In this document: in pieces, positions 43,408-54,860 of the stretch
How positions within the stretch are numbered: the first letter of the stretch is position 1
How the letters are laid out: the number at the start of each line of letters is the position of its first letter
Assembly (NCBI GenBank): GCA_022575985.1
Contig: JAKSXM010000007.1
Span: 15,192,501-15,256,500 of the forward strand
Reading direction: 5' to 3'
From: Anagrus nilaparvatae
Lineage: Eukaryota > Arthropoda > Insecta > Hymenoptera > Mymaridae
DNA length: 64,000 nucleotides
The notes under the pieces: generated by a model
The model's input: the letters and a program-made list of their open reading frames with translations, nothing else
The model's database searches: none
Told to the model about the DNA's origin: nothing
Program-made: the position numbers and the translations under genes

Positions 43408-44412
43408 TGTAACAGGGTGAAATCCGGTTACATGGAATTTATAATTTATTAGCAATTTTTAAATAATTGTATTATTTCATAAAAATAATAAGATTTATAA
43501 ATTTAAATTTTCATCAGTTTTGTGACATAAAATGCCACCAATAAGGCATTTTCACGTGATCGATTCTCTGAGCCAATCAGAATTCGACACGTTTGGAGAA
43601 GAACAGAGTTCTTCATCCATACCAGGCCGCGACGCCATTCCCACTGTGGACTCCGGACGAGTGACACGCAGTCGTTGCTCGCTCCGTAAAATAATATGTG
43701 TTAACACCAAGTTTAAATTTTGAAAATTTATAATTTACAGACTTTCAAAGAAAGCAAACTAATTATAATTTTGTGATTTATTAATAACTTATTTGTGTGA
43801 ATAAATATTATATTTGTGACTTTATATTTGGACTACGAGAAAGATACCGCCATCATCAAGAATATTCGGAAGGAGAGATCTTCAGACACCGATCGGATAT
43901 TATATGGTAAAACAAGATATGTTAATTTACCAATGATGTGTGTGTTCTTTCGCGTATTTAGTTAATTCAGTTTTTAGATAATTATTAGTTATATAAGTAC
44001 GGTTTTAGTTTTATAATTTTGTGTATAATTAAAGTTGTGGAAAGACGCCCGAGATCGTCTCAATGCTCTCCCTTTTTTCAATATAGTGACCATTGTTTTC
44101 GTGTTTTTTTAAGTTATTTAATTTTGTCATTTCTTTCTTATTTAGTTATTCAAAATTTCTAGATTTTAATAAATCTAGTGGCGCTCAACTTTATGTTCAT
44201 TCCGGAAATTAGAATAATAATCAATACTTTCTGTAAATAAAATAAACTTATAATTTTCATTTCAAATAAATAATTTTCATTATTTGTATATAAAATTTGA
44301 CTGCATTTATTTTATTATAAAATTTATTTCATTTCTGTATTTCCCGGAATTTCAGGTTTGTTATTTTTATTATTTTATTTTGTTTGACCCTTTTAAAATA
44401 ACCTCGGTCACA
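43408..44412 (+). repeat. 3' LTR
   Basis: Same length as the 5' LTR. Visible differences are few, for example GAATTCCAG/GAAATCCGG near the start, ATATCAG/ATACCAG, CAATGTAGTG/CAATATAGTG and TTATATTC/TTATGTTC. Confidence 0.93.
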
Positions 44413-44416
44413 AATA

Positions 44417-44835
44417 TTATATTTTTAGGGCTTCAGATCGATAACCTGCATTAATATGAAAATTAATATTCGGCTTATGGAGTTTAAGTCAACGATCATG
44501 AATTTTTAGGTCTTGGATACCAAAAGTTGGCGATCCACCCTTAAATTTTCAAAAAATACGACTAAAAGGGGTATTTTTGTTTTACTTGAAAACTAAGAAT
44601 TTCTATTTTATGTGTAATTCTTGCAAATTAAAGGATTAGGCACCAATTTTTCATAAAAAATACCCCGAAATTCGTGATCAGCAACCTAAAAAAACTGTTC
44701 TTGATCACGTGATTACACCTTATAGATCTGTTTCCAAATAGCAGAATCCTTATACGCGCTGCGCTGGCTTTTAGAACTGTCCTTATTCATATACTTTAAG
44801 ATAGAAAAGTCCTTATACGTGCGGTGCAAAAGACA
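44417..44835. other. Degraded dispersed repeats
   Basis: Contains TCGTGATCAGCAACCTAAAA and TCATGAATTTTTAGGTCTTGG, decayed units of a family also seen near 16100 and 30600. No gene. Confidence 0.5.
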
Positions 44836-45462
44836 GTCGTCGAATACGCATACAAATACTCGTATAGTGCCAACACATGCTTATTTTAACATGGAACATG
44901 TTTATAGGGAGGGGGTACTTCAGAATTTGAAAATTAAGGGGGGGGTCAAATTTGTCCTTTTTAAGGTGGGGGTCGAATTTGTCCTATTTAAGGGATGGGG
45001 GGTCAAATAAGACTTAGAATAATTAGGGAAGTATATTATAAATAAATAAAATACTGTTAAAAGACTTTGAAAAATCTGGGCTTAAGGACTTAGGATAATA
45101 CAGGTTTATGGACTTAGAATAATATCGATTTAGGGACTTGGAATAATTCAGGTTCAGGGACTTATAATAATTCAGGTTTAGGGAATCAAAATAGTTTAGG
45201 TTTAGAATCTTAACAACTAGTAAGGTGATAATTACAAATTACAACAATAGAAAATTGTATTGTAATGTTGAGTAACATTTGTATTATATCTAGTCCTCAT
45301 TTGGAAGTAAACATGTTCCATGCATTTAGGTTGTGTTTACACAAACCGGTCATAAGTTTTTAGTAATGCTTTTGCTGCTCACTAAAGGTTGTTATAAGAG
45401 AAGGATGAATATATAATCATCGGTTGGCACTATGCGAATATTTGTATGCGTATTCGTATACT
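44836..45462. mobile_element. Inverted-repeat element carrying the G-rich minisatellite
   Basis: The ends CGAATACGCATACAAATACT (44839) and the near-complement at 45433-45462 are inverted, followed inwards by CATGGAACATGTTTA and its inverse at 45312. The inside holds GGGAGGGGGTACT, GGGGGGGTCAAATTTG and about five degenerate copies of a 28-bp unit (GGACTTAGAATAATTCAGGT) at 45065-45210. Confidence 0.65.
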
Positions 45463-45501
45463 GATGCTTACGTAGACTCTGCCTAACATACGTTCCTTGT
45501 A

Positions 45502-46266
45502 CAGGAAAACCCCGTTATTTGCGGTAGATACGTTCCAAAAAACCTACGCGAATACCGAATCCGCGAATACGGAAGTATTGCGTATATGGGAAATAGGGGG
45601 ATACGTTCCAAAAATCTGAAAAAATTTAAAAATTAAAATTTTTTTTTTTTTTTTTGCCATTTATTTAGCTTAAATTTGTAAAAAAATTTATAAAAGTACA
45701 TCGTTTAATCTATTTTATGAAAGAAATTTGTCATTTTGCTTTGTTTACTTCTTCTAACGTAATCTTTGTACAGCTCCTTATAAACCATTATTGCTTTCTC
45801 GCAGTCATGTTTAAAATTAATGCTTCTTAGCATGATAGGATCCTTTTCAAAGGCTTTATCTACAGCATTTTGGACTGAATTTATAATTTCTGCGATATTT
45901 TTTGCAGATAAGCTAGGTTCACTTGTTGCTGCAGTTTCCTCATCATTTTCTGGCGAATGACTTAATATTTCATAAATTTCTTCCGTAGTTAACTCTCCTT
46001 GTTCCAGCACCAATTTGTCTACCTCACTTTCGTGCATATCTTTGAACCCTTCAGCTTGAAAATTTTTTGCCACATTTACCGTATCTTGCACGACTTCTTG
46101 TAAATTTAGTTCATTAGATTTATTTTTTGAGGCAACATATTCTGGCTTTTTCAAACCGCGAATACGCGAAGCAAAAACCGCGAGTAGCGGGGTATTTCCG
46201 TAAAAGGCAAACCGCGAATAAGCGGGGTTCGCGAATAACGAAACCGCGAATAACGGGGTTTTCCTG
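45502..46266 (-). mobile_element. Internally deleted pogo/Tigger-type transposon
   Basis: Ends CAGGAAAACCCCGTTATTTG (45502) and CGAATAACGGGGTTTTCCTG (to 46266) flanked by TA dinucleotides (45500-45501 and 46267-46268). The TA target, CAG tips and subterminal CGCGAATACG-type repeats are typical of Tigger/pogo elements. It retains only the C-terminal part of the transposase. Confidence 0.85.
45705..46154 (-). pseudogene. pogo/Tigger transposase C-terminal fragment with PIP box
   Basis: 149 codons open from a TTG (no ATG). The upstream part is fused directly to the terminal repeat, so the DNA-binding and DDE catalytic domains have been deleted. The acidic stretch DKLVLEQGELTTEEIYEIL is like the C-terminal tail of Tigger/jerky-type transposases. 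The last residues QSKMTNFF fit the PCNA-binding PIP box Qxx(I/L/M)xxFF; pogo transposase is known to bind PCNA through such a motif. Probably not translated now, though the frame is intact. Confidence 0.7.
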
Positions 46267-46268
46267 TA

Positions 46269-48638
46269 ATTTGTATAATATTTACCACGCTCGGAAGCGT
46301 TGCTATTTTTCCGTTGCTATATATAAATTTAAGAATAAAATATAAGATTTTTAAATGACTATGGTAATGAATTAATTAAAATAATGAAACAATTCTTTTG
46401 TGATAAACTGGAAAAATATTAATAATATAAATATTAAAAAAAATTATTTGAGATAAATATGAATTAAAATAATTTTTTTTTTATATTTCAAATAGTTTTG
46501 AAATTTGTACAAAAATTTTGAAAAAATCCCTGTATTTATTTGCTATAATTTTATTCAAACATTATTTCAACACTTAGGGGCAAAAAAAATTAATTTAAAA
46601 AAATCTTGGGGCTAAAATATTAACTAGAAACAATTTTTTCCGCGAAAATTTTCACTATAACCAAATTTTAACGTCAAACCAAAAAAGTATTAAGGGAATT
46701 TTGAGAAAAAACTTGAAGTGAGGGAGAAAACGAGAAAGACCTCAAGATTATTTGTACACAAAAATTTTTTTCAACAATAACAATCAATAAATAATTAAAA
46801 TACACAATTCGTATTATTAAACGTGCGCGAGAAAGAAATATAAGGGCACAAAGTAAACTAATTTATTTTTCCTTTTTTGACAAGAACATTTTCTTTTATT
46901 ATTTATTAATTAGTTATTTGATTTTCTAAAATTATTACCTGTATATAAATTCTAAGAGTTAATTAACAATTTTCAAGAATAATAGTAACGAAACGTTAAT
47001 TTATTAATGAATTTACATAAAAGCTTGAAGAATGTTCTGGGAAATTTTAAGCAAAAATAATTAAGGAGACTTGACTTCCGGTCGATTTGAAAAATTCAAA
47101 CCGTTAAAAATGAAATGTCTGACTTAATATATACTTAAACTACTTGAAACTTCAAATAATAATTTTACCTTTTTATAAAAACAAAAGAAAATAACAATTA
47201 CGTTATAATTTCTAATGAAAAAACAATTTTACGTAAGTAACTAATTAAAAAATCAATTTTTCATATTTCTTTTAATTTACAAAGAAAAGAAACAGAAAAT
47301 AATGATTCATTATTTTGCTTTTAATTACTGTTATATAATGATATTAAATATTCATTTTTATTTATTGAAATTTTTTATTTTAATTATTGTTATTATTGAT
47401 TAAATACTCTTTGTATTGGAATATTATGAAAATAAAATACACATCTAAATTTTATAATTGAAATTTTTAAGAATCTTCTAAAATTTTAAAAAATGACGGT
47501 TGCAAAAGTAAACAATATGATTTGGTTGTAGAATTGTCATAGCCCATGATTGACTGGGCTCTCATGCTAGTGATAACGCTAAAGTCAAAATTTTTGCACC
47601 CTTGATACTGAATATAGTATTTAGCTTATGTCTAGAACTCATTTGTATGAGAAAAATGGATAAAATGCATGTGAGTTGCACAAGTACATAATGGGTAGTT
47701 TAACATTTTCATAGTTATATATGTGGTTGCAACCACGCGTTCGCTATATATGGTAGTTTTTTCAAACAAAATTTCAAATTTTAGTATATCAGAACAAGAA
47801 GAAAAATTATGTTTCTATTTCTTAAAAAAACAAAAATGGTTGCCAAAAATAGCAATTGAATCTGGAGATCTAAAAATCGGCATGGAGGCTTATTTTTAGT
47901 AGCATTTTTGGGAAGAAGTATTATAGTACCGATTTAATAAGACTCGACCATCAGTTTGAAAATCGTTTGATTTAAATTTATTCATATATTATAATATTTC
48001 TTTTGTAATGTATATGCTTTTTTCATTTTATATTCATGAATATAGACCAATTCGGCTTATATTAAATATAAATTATTTGAGAAATTTCAATTCTAATTCA
48101 CAAAAATTCCAATTTACCTTAAATAAGATTTTAGTTTTATTTTATAAATTTTCAGGTACCCAAATAAAAGTAAAAGCAATACATTTTAACAATGAAATAA
48201 AATATAATTATTTGTGTAATAATAATTTTAATAATTTATATTTCTAAGGATATAAAATAGCATTCGTTCTAATTTTTTTGTTTTTTTTTTTAATATTATG
48301 ACACGATATGAAATTCAATATAAACGTTTAAATTATTATAGAGCGAAGCTCTACCTTAATGGATGCAAAAATCGACACCTTTCGGACACGATATAGCCAA
48401 AACGATCAAACGGAATGCTTTCATTTTTTAAAACTGAGTTTATTTTATCGAGTTAATGACACCTATTGTTTTTGGGCCCAATCTGCTATTTCTAAAGGCA
48501 TGTTTATTCTTGTACTTTTGCTTCATACAGGTGAAAAACCTTCTAAATGTTATCCGCGCGATAAATTTCGTAGCTTTTGCATAAACTTTGCATCAGCGAA
48601 ATATCATAAAATTACAAAATAACACAAGATTCTTATAT
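46269..48638. other. AT-rich intergenic DNA
   Basis: No gene recognised. GAGCGAAGCTC (48341) begins a stretch with slightly higher GC and an 87-codon frame (48359-48622) without recognisable family. Confidence 0.5.
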
Positions 48639-48815
48639 TTTTAGGCACGATCATCCTATGTATGCAATACATAGATGAAATCGTGCCTTATAAGTTTGTC
48701 AGGTCAAAAAACGGAAAATTTTCTAAATTCTCCAATTCGTGGAGTTATTTGGTCCCTAGGTCATTCCGATGCCTCTAAATGCTTATATTGCCTTGGTGTG
48801 TTTAGGGACGTAAGT
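48639..48815 (+). repeat. GGCACGATCA repeat, copy 1
   Basis: Opens with a hairpin pairing GGCACGAT with ATCGTGCC around CTATGTATGCAATACATAG, followed by GGTCCCTAGGTCATTCCGAT and GCCTTGGTGTG. It matches 49046-49245. Confidence 0.7.
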
Positions 48816-49045
48816 TCGAGAGAGTTTATCCTCAAGATCTGAGGACCTACTCGATGAATCAAAAATCCCTAAGACCAAATTTTTTTAAATCAGATCTAGT
48901 TTCAAGTGATTTCATCAAGTCCTTGAAGAGAAATCTCCAAAAAACTGATTTCACATATTTAAAAAAATTATGAATTTAATACATCTAAAATGTGCTTAAT
49001 GATCTAAAATAACTAGAAAATAACTAAATTAATTGAAATTTATTT

Positions 49046-49340
49046 TTTAGGCACGATCACCCAACGTATGCAATACATAGATGATTAGGCACTATGATCT
49101 ATGTATGCTATTCATAAATGAAATCGTGCCTTAAAAGTTCATCAGGTTAAAAAACGAAAAAGTCTTCAAATTGTCCAATTAATGAGAAATTCGGTCCCGA
49201 GGTCATTCCGATGCCTCTACATGCTTAAATTGCCTTGGTGTATAATAATAAATAATAGTTTTCAATTTATGAGGGCGTGGATCCCATCAACGTTATTAAA
49301 GAGAAAATACTCAATAAATATGTGATCGTGCCTGAAATAA
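49046..49340 (+). repeat. GGCACGATCA repeat, copy 2
   Basis: Direct repeat of 48639-48815 with an enlarged loop (ATACATAGATGATTAGGCAC). It ends near 49322 with TGATCGTGCCT, the inverse of its start, so this copy may be the full element. Confidence 0.65.
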
Positions 49341-49569
49341 AAAAGCCTTAGCTTTTTTATAATTCTTTACGATTTTTATTATTTATTAATTAATCCAAAT
49401 TTTATTCAATTAAACATTTAACGCCCAAGAGCCTATCTACGAGTTCTAAATTAATTTTAAAACCAAAATCTATTTTTATAAAAATGTATCCATATGTTAA
49501 AAAGTCTCTATTCTCAGAATTTGATTTCAAACTTTCTATAAAATTAACCGGAAACTCATTATTTAGGGT
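49341..49569. other. AT-rich DNA
   Basis: Nothing recognised. Confidence 0.4.
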
Positions 49570-49830
49570 AAAAGTTGGATACTAAAATATGGATACTAAT
49601 ATATTCTAAGTCCCTCAACTCAAATTATTAGAAGTCTCTAAACCCGGAATATTTTAAGTCCCTAAACTTGAATTTTTCTAAGCCTCTCAAAGTAAATTAT
49701 TCAAAGTCCCTGAATATAAAATATTTTAAGTTCCTAACCCCACATGATTTTTGACATTTGACCCCACTTGATTTTCAGATTCACAGGTTACCCCTCCTTA
49801 GAAACATGTTCAATGTTAAAACTACGATTT
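49570..49830 (+). repeat. TTCTAAGTCCCTCAA minisatellite
   Basis: Five degenerate units of about 28-30 bp (TATTTTAAGTCCCTAAACTTG-like text), followed by TTTGACCCCACTTGATTTTC and CCTTAGAAACATGTTCAATG. The same order as 27190-27450. Confidence 0.7.
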
Positions 49831-50345
49831 TTGCAGCAAATTGAAAAATTGATCATTTTGGGACAAAAATGGGCATTCAATTTACTGACTGTAAAGAAGA
49901 GAATTTAATATAAAAAATTAGAAAGGTAATAATGTTTTGCAAACAAATAATTCTAAAGGACAAATAAAGAATTTTTAGAAAAAAGCTTTTAGAAAATTGT
50001 TGAGACCTATAAAACCCATTTTTGTCTAAAATTGCAATTTTTGAGATAATTTAAAAATTAATCATTTCGGGACAAAAATGACCATTTGGTTAAATTGCTA
50101 TAACATTGAGAAAAATTGCGGTATCCAAGGCTTGAAAAATGACTTTAATACCGAAAAATTGTGAGAAACAAGAAGTGTTTTTGTTAACTAACTAACTAAA
50201 AAGCAATATTACCAAAAAACTACATTTAAAAGCCTTGTGCACAGTATTCTTGTGCCTAGAAGGCCCGTTGGAATAAACGGAGGTTATCGGAGGTTTTTTT
50301 CAATTATTAATGAAAGTAATTTGTAATTTGGTTTCCTAAAGTTAG
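49831..50345. repeat. Degenerate copy of the inner part of the 7.6-11 kb foldback
   Basis: Shares GGACAAAAATGxxCATT, TAGAAGGCCCGTTGGAATAA and related text with 9940-10600. Much decayed. Confidence 0.5.
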
Positions 50346-50599
50346 TGGTCTCTTGTTAGCGAAAGCAAAGTAAAGACTCCGAAAAATCTGCCCTCTTATT
50401 GCATCTTTGTTAACTTTTTGCATAAGGGAACTTAAGCAAAATTTTTTCTTGCAAAATCTTTGTTATTACATGATCTTCCGGTGCTGGACATGGTATTTTT
50501 AAAGTCATATGACAAAATTAAATTCATAGGTTGGTATCAATGGGACCTCCGTACGTTGCGTTCACTTATACTACGATATAATAGTGTTAGTGTGTGTTA

Positions 50600-50982
50600 A
50601 TGCCGGGCAGGGGTGGGTAAAAAAGTGATGTTTTAGGGGGGGGTAAATACAGGGCGATCCAGAGCGGATGCATTGTTTGTTTATTAGTTAACCAATCGCA
50701 GCTAAGATTACAAGCATCAACAACTAGCGATGCACCTAATAAAATAATATTCACGTCCCACCCGGGATCACCGTGTATTGACGTTTTAGGGGGGGAGGGG
50801 TTGAAATATAAACGACGTTTTTAGGGGAGAGGGGTATGAAATGGACTTAGAATATTTCCGATTAAGGGACTTAGAATAATTTAAAGTGGGAGTAAGCACA
50901 AGAACTTAGAATACTTTAGGTTTATGGACTTAGGATAATTTATATTTTGGGATTTATTGTAATTTCGATCTTAGGAATTATA
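50600..50982 (-). repeat. G-rich repeat with 28-bp minisatellite
   Basis: GATGTTTTAGGGGGGGGTAA near 50621 is repeated as GACGTTTTAGGGGGGGAGGG near 50777, with about 150 bp of unrelated sequence between them. Units with GGACTTAGAATAATTT follow at 50850-50945. Confidence 0.6.
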
Positions 50983-52322
50983 GGCAGGCAGCCCATACGA
51001 GTCAGGGTGACTTATTTGAAACCACTCGGACGGCTTCAAATGCACTATTTGCCAACGAGATATCGTAATTCTAGACTTTTGGCCAAGGCTCCATTGTACG
51101 AACGGAAAACCTGCTGGTTTCGGAAAGTCACCTGGGTGACCCTCTTGAAACCAGGCTAAACTTTAATACTTTATTCTACAAAGCTTTCTGATAATATACC
51201 CAAAGTTTAGCCTATGCCCCATTGACCAGAGGGGAGGTACACCGCCCCAAAAATTTGGGTCACCCAGGTGACCAAATTGAAACCAGGCTAGATTTTAATA
51301 CTCGAATCTCGTCATCATCAAAGACCTACAGCTAAAGCGATATTACGGAGAAGCTGTCCTGGGCCTCGTAATACGGCCGTATTTTAAGTCACCTGGGTGA
51401 CTCTCTTGAAACCAGGCTAAACTTTTACACATTACTTTACAAAGCTATTTGATAAAGTACCAAAAGTTTAGCCTATGCCCCATTGTCCTGAGGGGGGATA
51501 CAGCCCCTCAAAATTTGAGTCACCCAGGTGACCCAAATGAAACCAGGTCAAATTTTATATACGTTTTCTTTTTACCATAATAAACATATATGTAAAATAT
51601 GGCCTTTGCCAACCTGTCCAAAGGGGTGAACTGGACGGTATTTTGGCCCGAAAACTCCCCCATATACCGTCAAGATCACCCCTTTGGACAGGTTGGCAAA
51701 GGCCATATTTTAAATATATATTTATTATGGTGAAAAGAAAATGTATGTAATATTTGGCCTGGTTTCATTTGGGTCACCTAGGTGACTTAAACTTTGGGGG
51801 GCTGTATCCCCCCCCAGGACAATGGGGCATAGGCTAAACTTTTGGTACTTTATCAAATAGCTTTGTAAAGTAATGTGTAAAAGTTTAGCCTGGTTTCAAG
51901 AGAGTCACCCAGGTGACTTAAAGTACGGCCGTATTACGAGACTCAGGACAGCTTCTCCGTAATATCGCTTTAGCTGTAGGTCTTTGATGATGACGAGATT
52001 CGAGTATTAAAATCTAGCCTGGTTTCAATTTGGTCACCTGGGTGACCCAAAGTTTTGGGGCGGTGTACCTCCCCTCTGGACAATGGAGCATAGGCTAAAC
52101 TTTGGGTATATTATCAGAAAGCTTTGTAGAATAAAGTATTAAAGTTTAGCCTGGTTTCAAGAGGGTCACCCAGGTGACTTTCCGAAAACAGCAGGTTTTC
52201 CGTTCGTACAATGGAGCCTTGGCCAAAAGCCTAGAATTTCGCTATCTCGGTGGCAAATAGTGCATTTGAAGCCGTCCAAGTGGTTTCAAATAAGTCACCC
52301 TGACTCGTATGGGCTGCCTGCC
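50983..52322. mobile_element. Foldback palindrome built of about 130-bp GTCACC units
   Basis: Left arm 50983 to about 51560 and right arm about 51740 to 52322 are near-identical inverted copies with tips GGCAGGCAGCCCATACGAGT. Each arm has five units about 130 bp apart, each with AGCCTGGTTTCA next to GTCACCTGGGTGAC or GTCACCCAGGTGAC. The centre holds a second hairpin (GGCCTTTGCCAACCTGTCCA with its complement at 51680-51708). No protein frame is evident. 32235-32808 is a one-armed copy. Confidence 0.88.
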
Positions 52323-53414
52323 ATAATTATGGAATATACGTTAAAACGTTATAAGTGAACATGATTCATGATCGCTGGTTGTGTGAAAACACAAACCAGT
52401 TATAAGTTTTTTTCATTTTTTGTTAAATTCAGGGGTAGTTTTATCCATTTTTGCCCCCGTATAGGAGTCAGTAAATTAAATAAAAGTTAAAATAGGATAA
52501 AACTTTTTCAAATGCAAGATTAAAAGAAAAATAAAGAAAAAAACTCGCATTGTATTTTTCCGATTTTATCTTACCCTGGAGATATTTTTCAACACCAATA
52601 GTTATAGCTCTAATATTCCTTTATTGATACAGAATGAAAGAATAAATTCAATATTTAGTTAATTACTCTTAAAATGTTGCACTATGAATTTGATCATTAG
52701 TTCCAAAATATTGTGAAAAAACTCATAAGATGGAATGTTTCTGCTGTATTTTCCTATTTTCTAACCCAGTAGGACCCCAAATTCGGATTCAGCGACATAC
52801 AAAACCTACAGAAGACTTTTTCTTTCTCTGGTTGACGAATTCCAAAACCGTTACACCACATTCTGACTTGTGTAATATTATTTTGGTAATTATGTTAATC
52901 GAGGGGTATTAGAGTTCATAGTAACTTTTTTGTTGTTGGTGAATTATAGAAAAAGGACGTAATAACAAAGTTCCGCCAACAAAAGTTTGGTTGAAATCTT
53001 TTCAGCAAACAAATAATAAGGTTTCAAAATAAGGGGCGGATTTTTCGTGTACTTTTTGGCCAATACTTAAAAATTTTAACTATGCTTAACATTTTTTTAC
53101 GTCTTATTTAAACATTATTATTGAACTCAATCTAATCAAAGCTTTTAAAATCCCTAAATTAAAAAGTTACTGAAACTCTTTTTTTGCTTTTTTCTAACAT
53201 GATCAGCTTCGCTCTACCCGTCTTTGACGGTATCTAGTAATCGTTCCATCAGTACATTTATTATATAATTTATTTTTTTATAATTATTTAATAAAATATT
53301 AAATTCGCATTAAATGTAAATATACAATCTCTTTTCGATTTTTCTAATAATTGTATTATTTTATTAATTGCATTATCTTATCATTAGATAAGGGGAGATC
53401 AGATTAAAAATGTT
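52323..53414. other. AT-rich intergenic DNA
   Basis: Nothing clear. TGTGTGAAAACACAAACCAG (52379) is similar to 45342. CAGCTTCGCTCTACCCGTC at 53208 echoes 48341. Confidence 0.5.
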
Positions 53415-54250
53415 AGGCTGTCCACGAAAAAGATTATGTAAACAGATTTAAGTTGGCACAATATAGAGGGAGGTACAAATTCACGTATTTTTTTAAAGAA
53501 TTTGATCAAACTAGGGGTCGCAACCATGTAATTATTTTTTCTTCCTAGCGGGCCGAAAACACTTTTTCATTACACGCTGCAAAAAAGATCTACTTTCTTA
53601 CTTTCGGGCGATCTTTCTTTCGCTTTTAATGAAAAACTATGTGTTGAACACGGGAAAAAATGTAGGAAATTTTACTTTCAATGCTGTCTGCACTCGTTCG
53701 CTACGCTCACTCGAGCATACAACTGCATTGAAAGCCAAATCCTACTTTTTTTCCCTTGTTGAACAAATAGATATTTTCGCCCCGCAACGAAATCGAAAAA
53801 AACGCGTTTTCACCCCACTGAGAAAGAAAAATTTCGTTTTGTCCATGGAACAAAAAAAAATAACCCAGATCGCAGTTAATTAACGTGCGATCTGGGCCAT
53901 TCTTTTTTTTTGCTCCCTTGGTTAAAAATGTACTATTACATATCTAGGGCAAAAAAAACCTATTTTCTGCCCTAGGGAGACGGCTTTTTTTCCCATTATA
54001 TGTAAAACTATTGTTTAGAACACGGGAACTCGCTCGCTACGCTCCCTCGTGCATACAACTGCATGCAATGCCGAAACCAATATTTCATCCCTTGTTTAAT
54101 AAATAGCTATTGATTGTTTGCATCGATTTGTGGTGACTCCTAGTTTGATAAAATTTTCAAATGCTTAAAAAAATACGTAAATTTATTTTTCCCACCTTTA
54201 GTACCAACTTGAATCTGTTTTACAAAATCGTTTTCGAAGATTACTGTTGG
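53415..54250. mobile_element. TIR element with CGCTACGCTC palindromic arms
   Basis: Inverted ends: GTAAACAGATTTAAGTTGG (53438) against GTAAAACAGATTCAAGTTGG (complement near 54210-54230). Further in, CGTATTTTTTTAA and ATCAAACTAGGGGTCGC pair with 54120-54175. The interior has two copies of CACTCGTTCGCTACGCTCAC-like text in AACACGGGAA contexts and the hairpin AACCCAGATCGCAGTTAAT/GTGCGATCTGGGCCATTC (53857-53905). No transposase seen. Confidence 0.7.
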
Positions 54251-54860
54251 TTATTTTGAAATGGGAACGTTACTATATATTTACAATGTGGATGCTTATT
54301 AATCCTTATTAATAACTTATTAATCCTCCGAAAACACCATTATGAATTTATTATTGAACGCTCAGGAGCGTTCCAGAATGAGTTCAAATGCTAAAAATTT
54401 CCGTATTTTGAAATGTTTGAGCTCTCCTCCCCGAAATTCGGCTTCATGTTCAACAAATAGTTAGTAACGTTGACGAATTAATATAACTGGTCATCAAATA
54501 AAAAAGATTTTCAGTATATGAGTGAACTTAACCTTATCTAATTGTACTAAAAAATAAGCAATTTATACTCATTTAACCTTTATAATTTGCTATTAAATTA
54601 AGATTAAGTATACTCATATAGTTTCATGGCTTAACAAAGATCTTTACGTTTTTTTGTATATTAATTATTAATTAAAATTGTTGAAATGTATGTATAATTA
54701 AGACTTTTTTCACTTAACCCGTTTTGATCAAACGAGCCTTCTTTAAGATTCCATAAAGTTTTTAAAAGAGATTGAAGAAAATAACTTAATTAATAAAAAA
54801 ATTCTTTTTTAACTTTTTATATTTTAAATGATTTATACCTAATTAAATAATTTAAAAATA
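54251..54860. other. AT-rich intergenic DNA
   Basis: Nothing recognised. Confidence 0.5.

Larger units (their letters stand above)
38844..44412 (+). mobile_element. Complete LTR element without gag/pol (LARD-like)
   Basis: Two 1005-bp direct repeats (38844-39848 and 43408-44412) start TGTAACAGGG and end GGTCACA. The insertion is flanked by a 4-bp duplication AATA (38840-38843 and 44413-44416), typical of Ty3/gypsy-like integrases. A primer-binding site follows the 5' LTR, and a purine run precedes the 3' LTR. About six substitutions separate the LTRs, so the insertion is young. The 3.56-kb interior has no gag, protease, RT or integrase frame on either strand, so it must be mobilised in trans, as for large retrotransposon derivatives. 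It is not evidently a virus; no envelope frame is seen. Confidence 0.9.

Noticed and set aside
48359..48622. 87-codon frame containing HTGEKPSKC, like a zinc-finger linker
   Set aside because: A single linker-like string without the C2H2 spacing around it; taken as chance.
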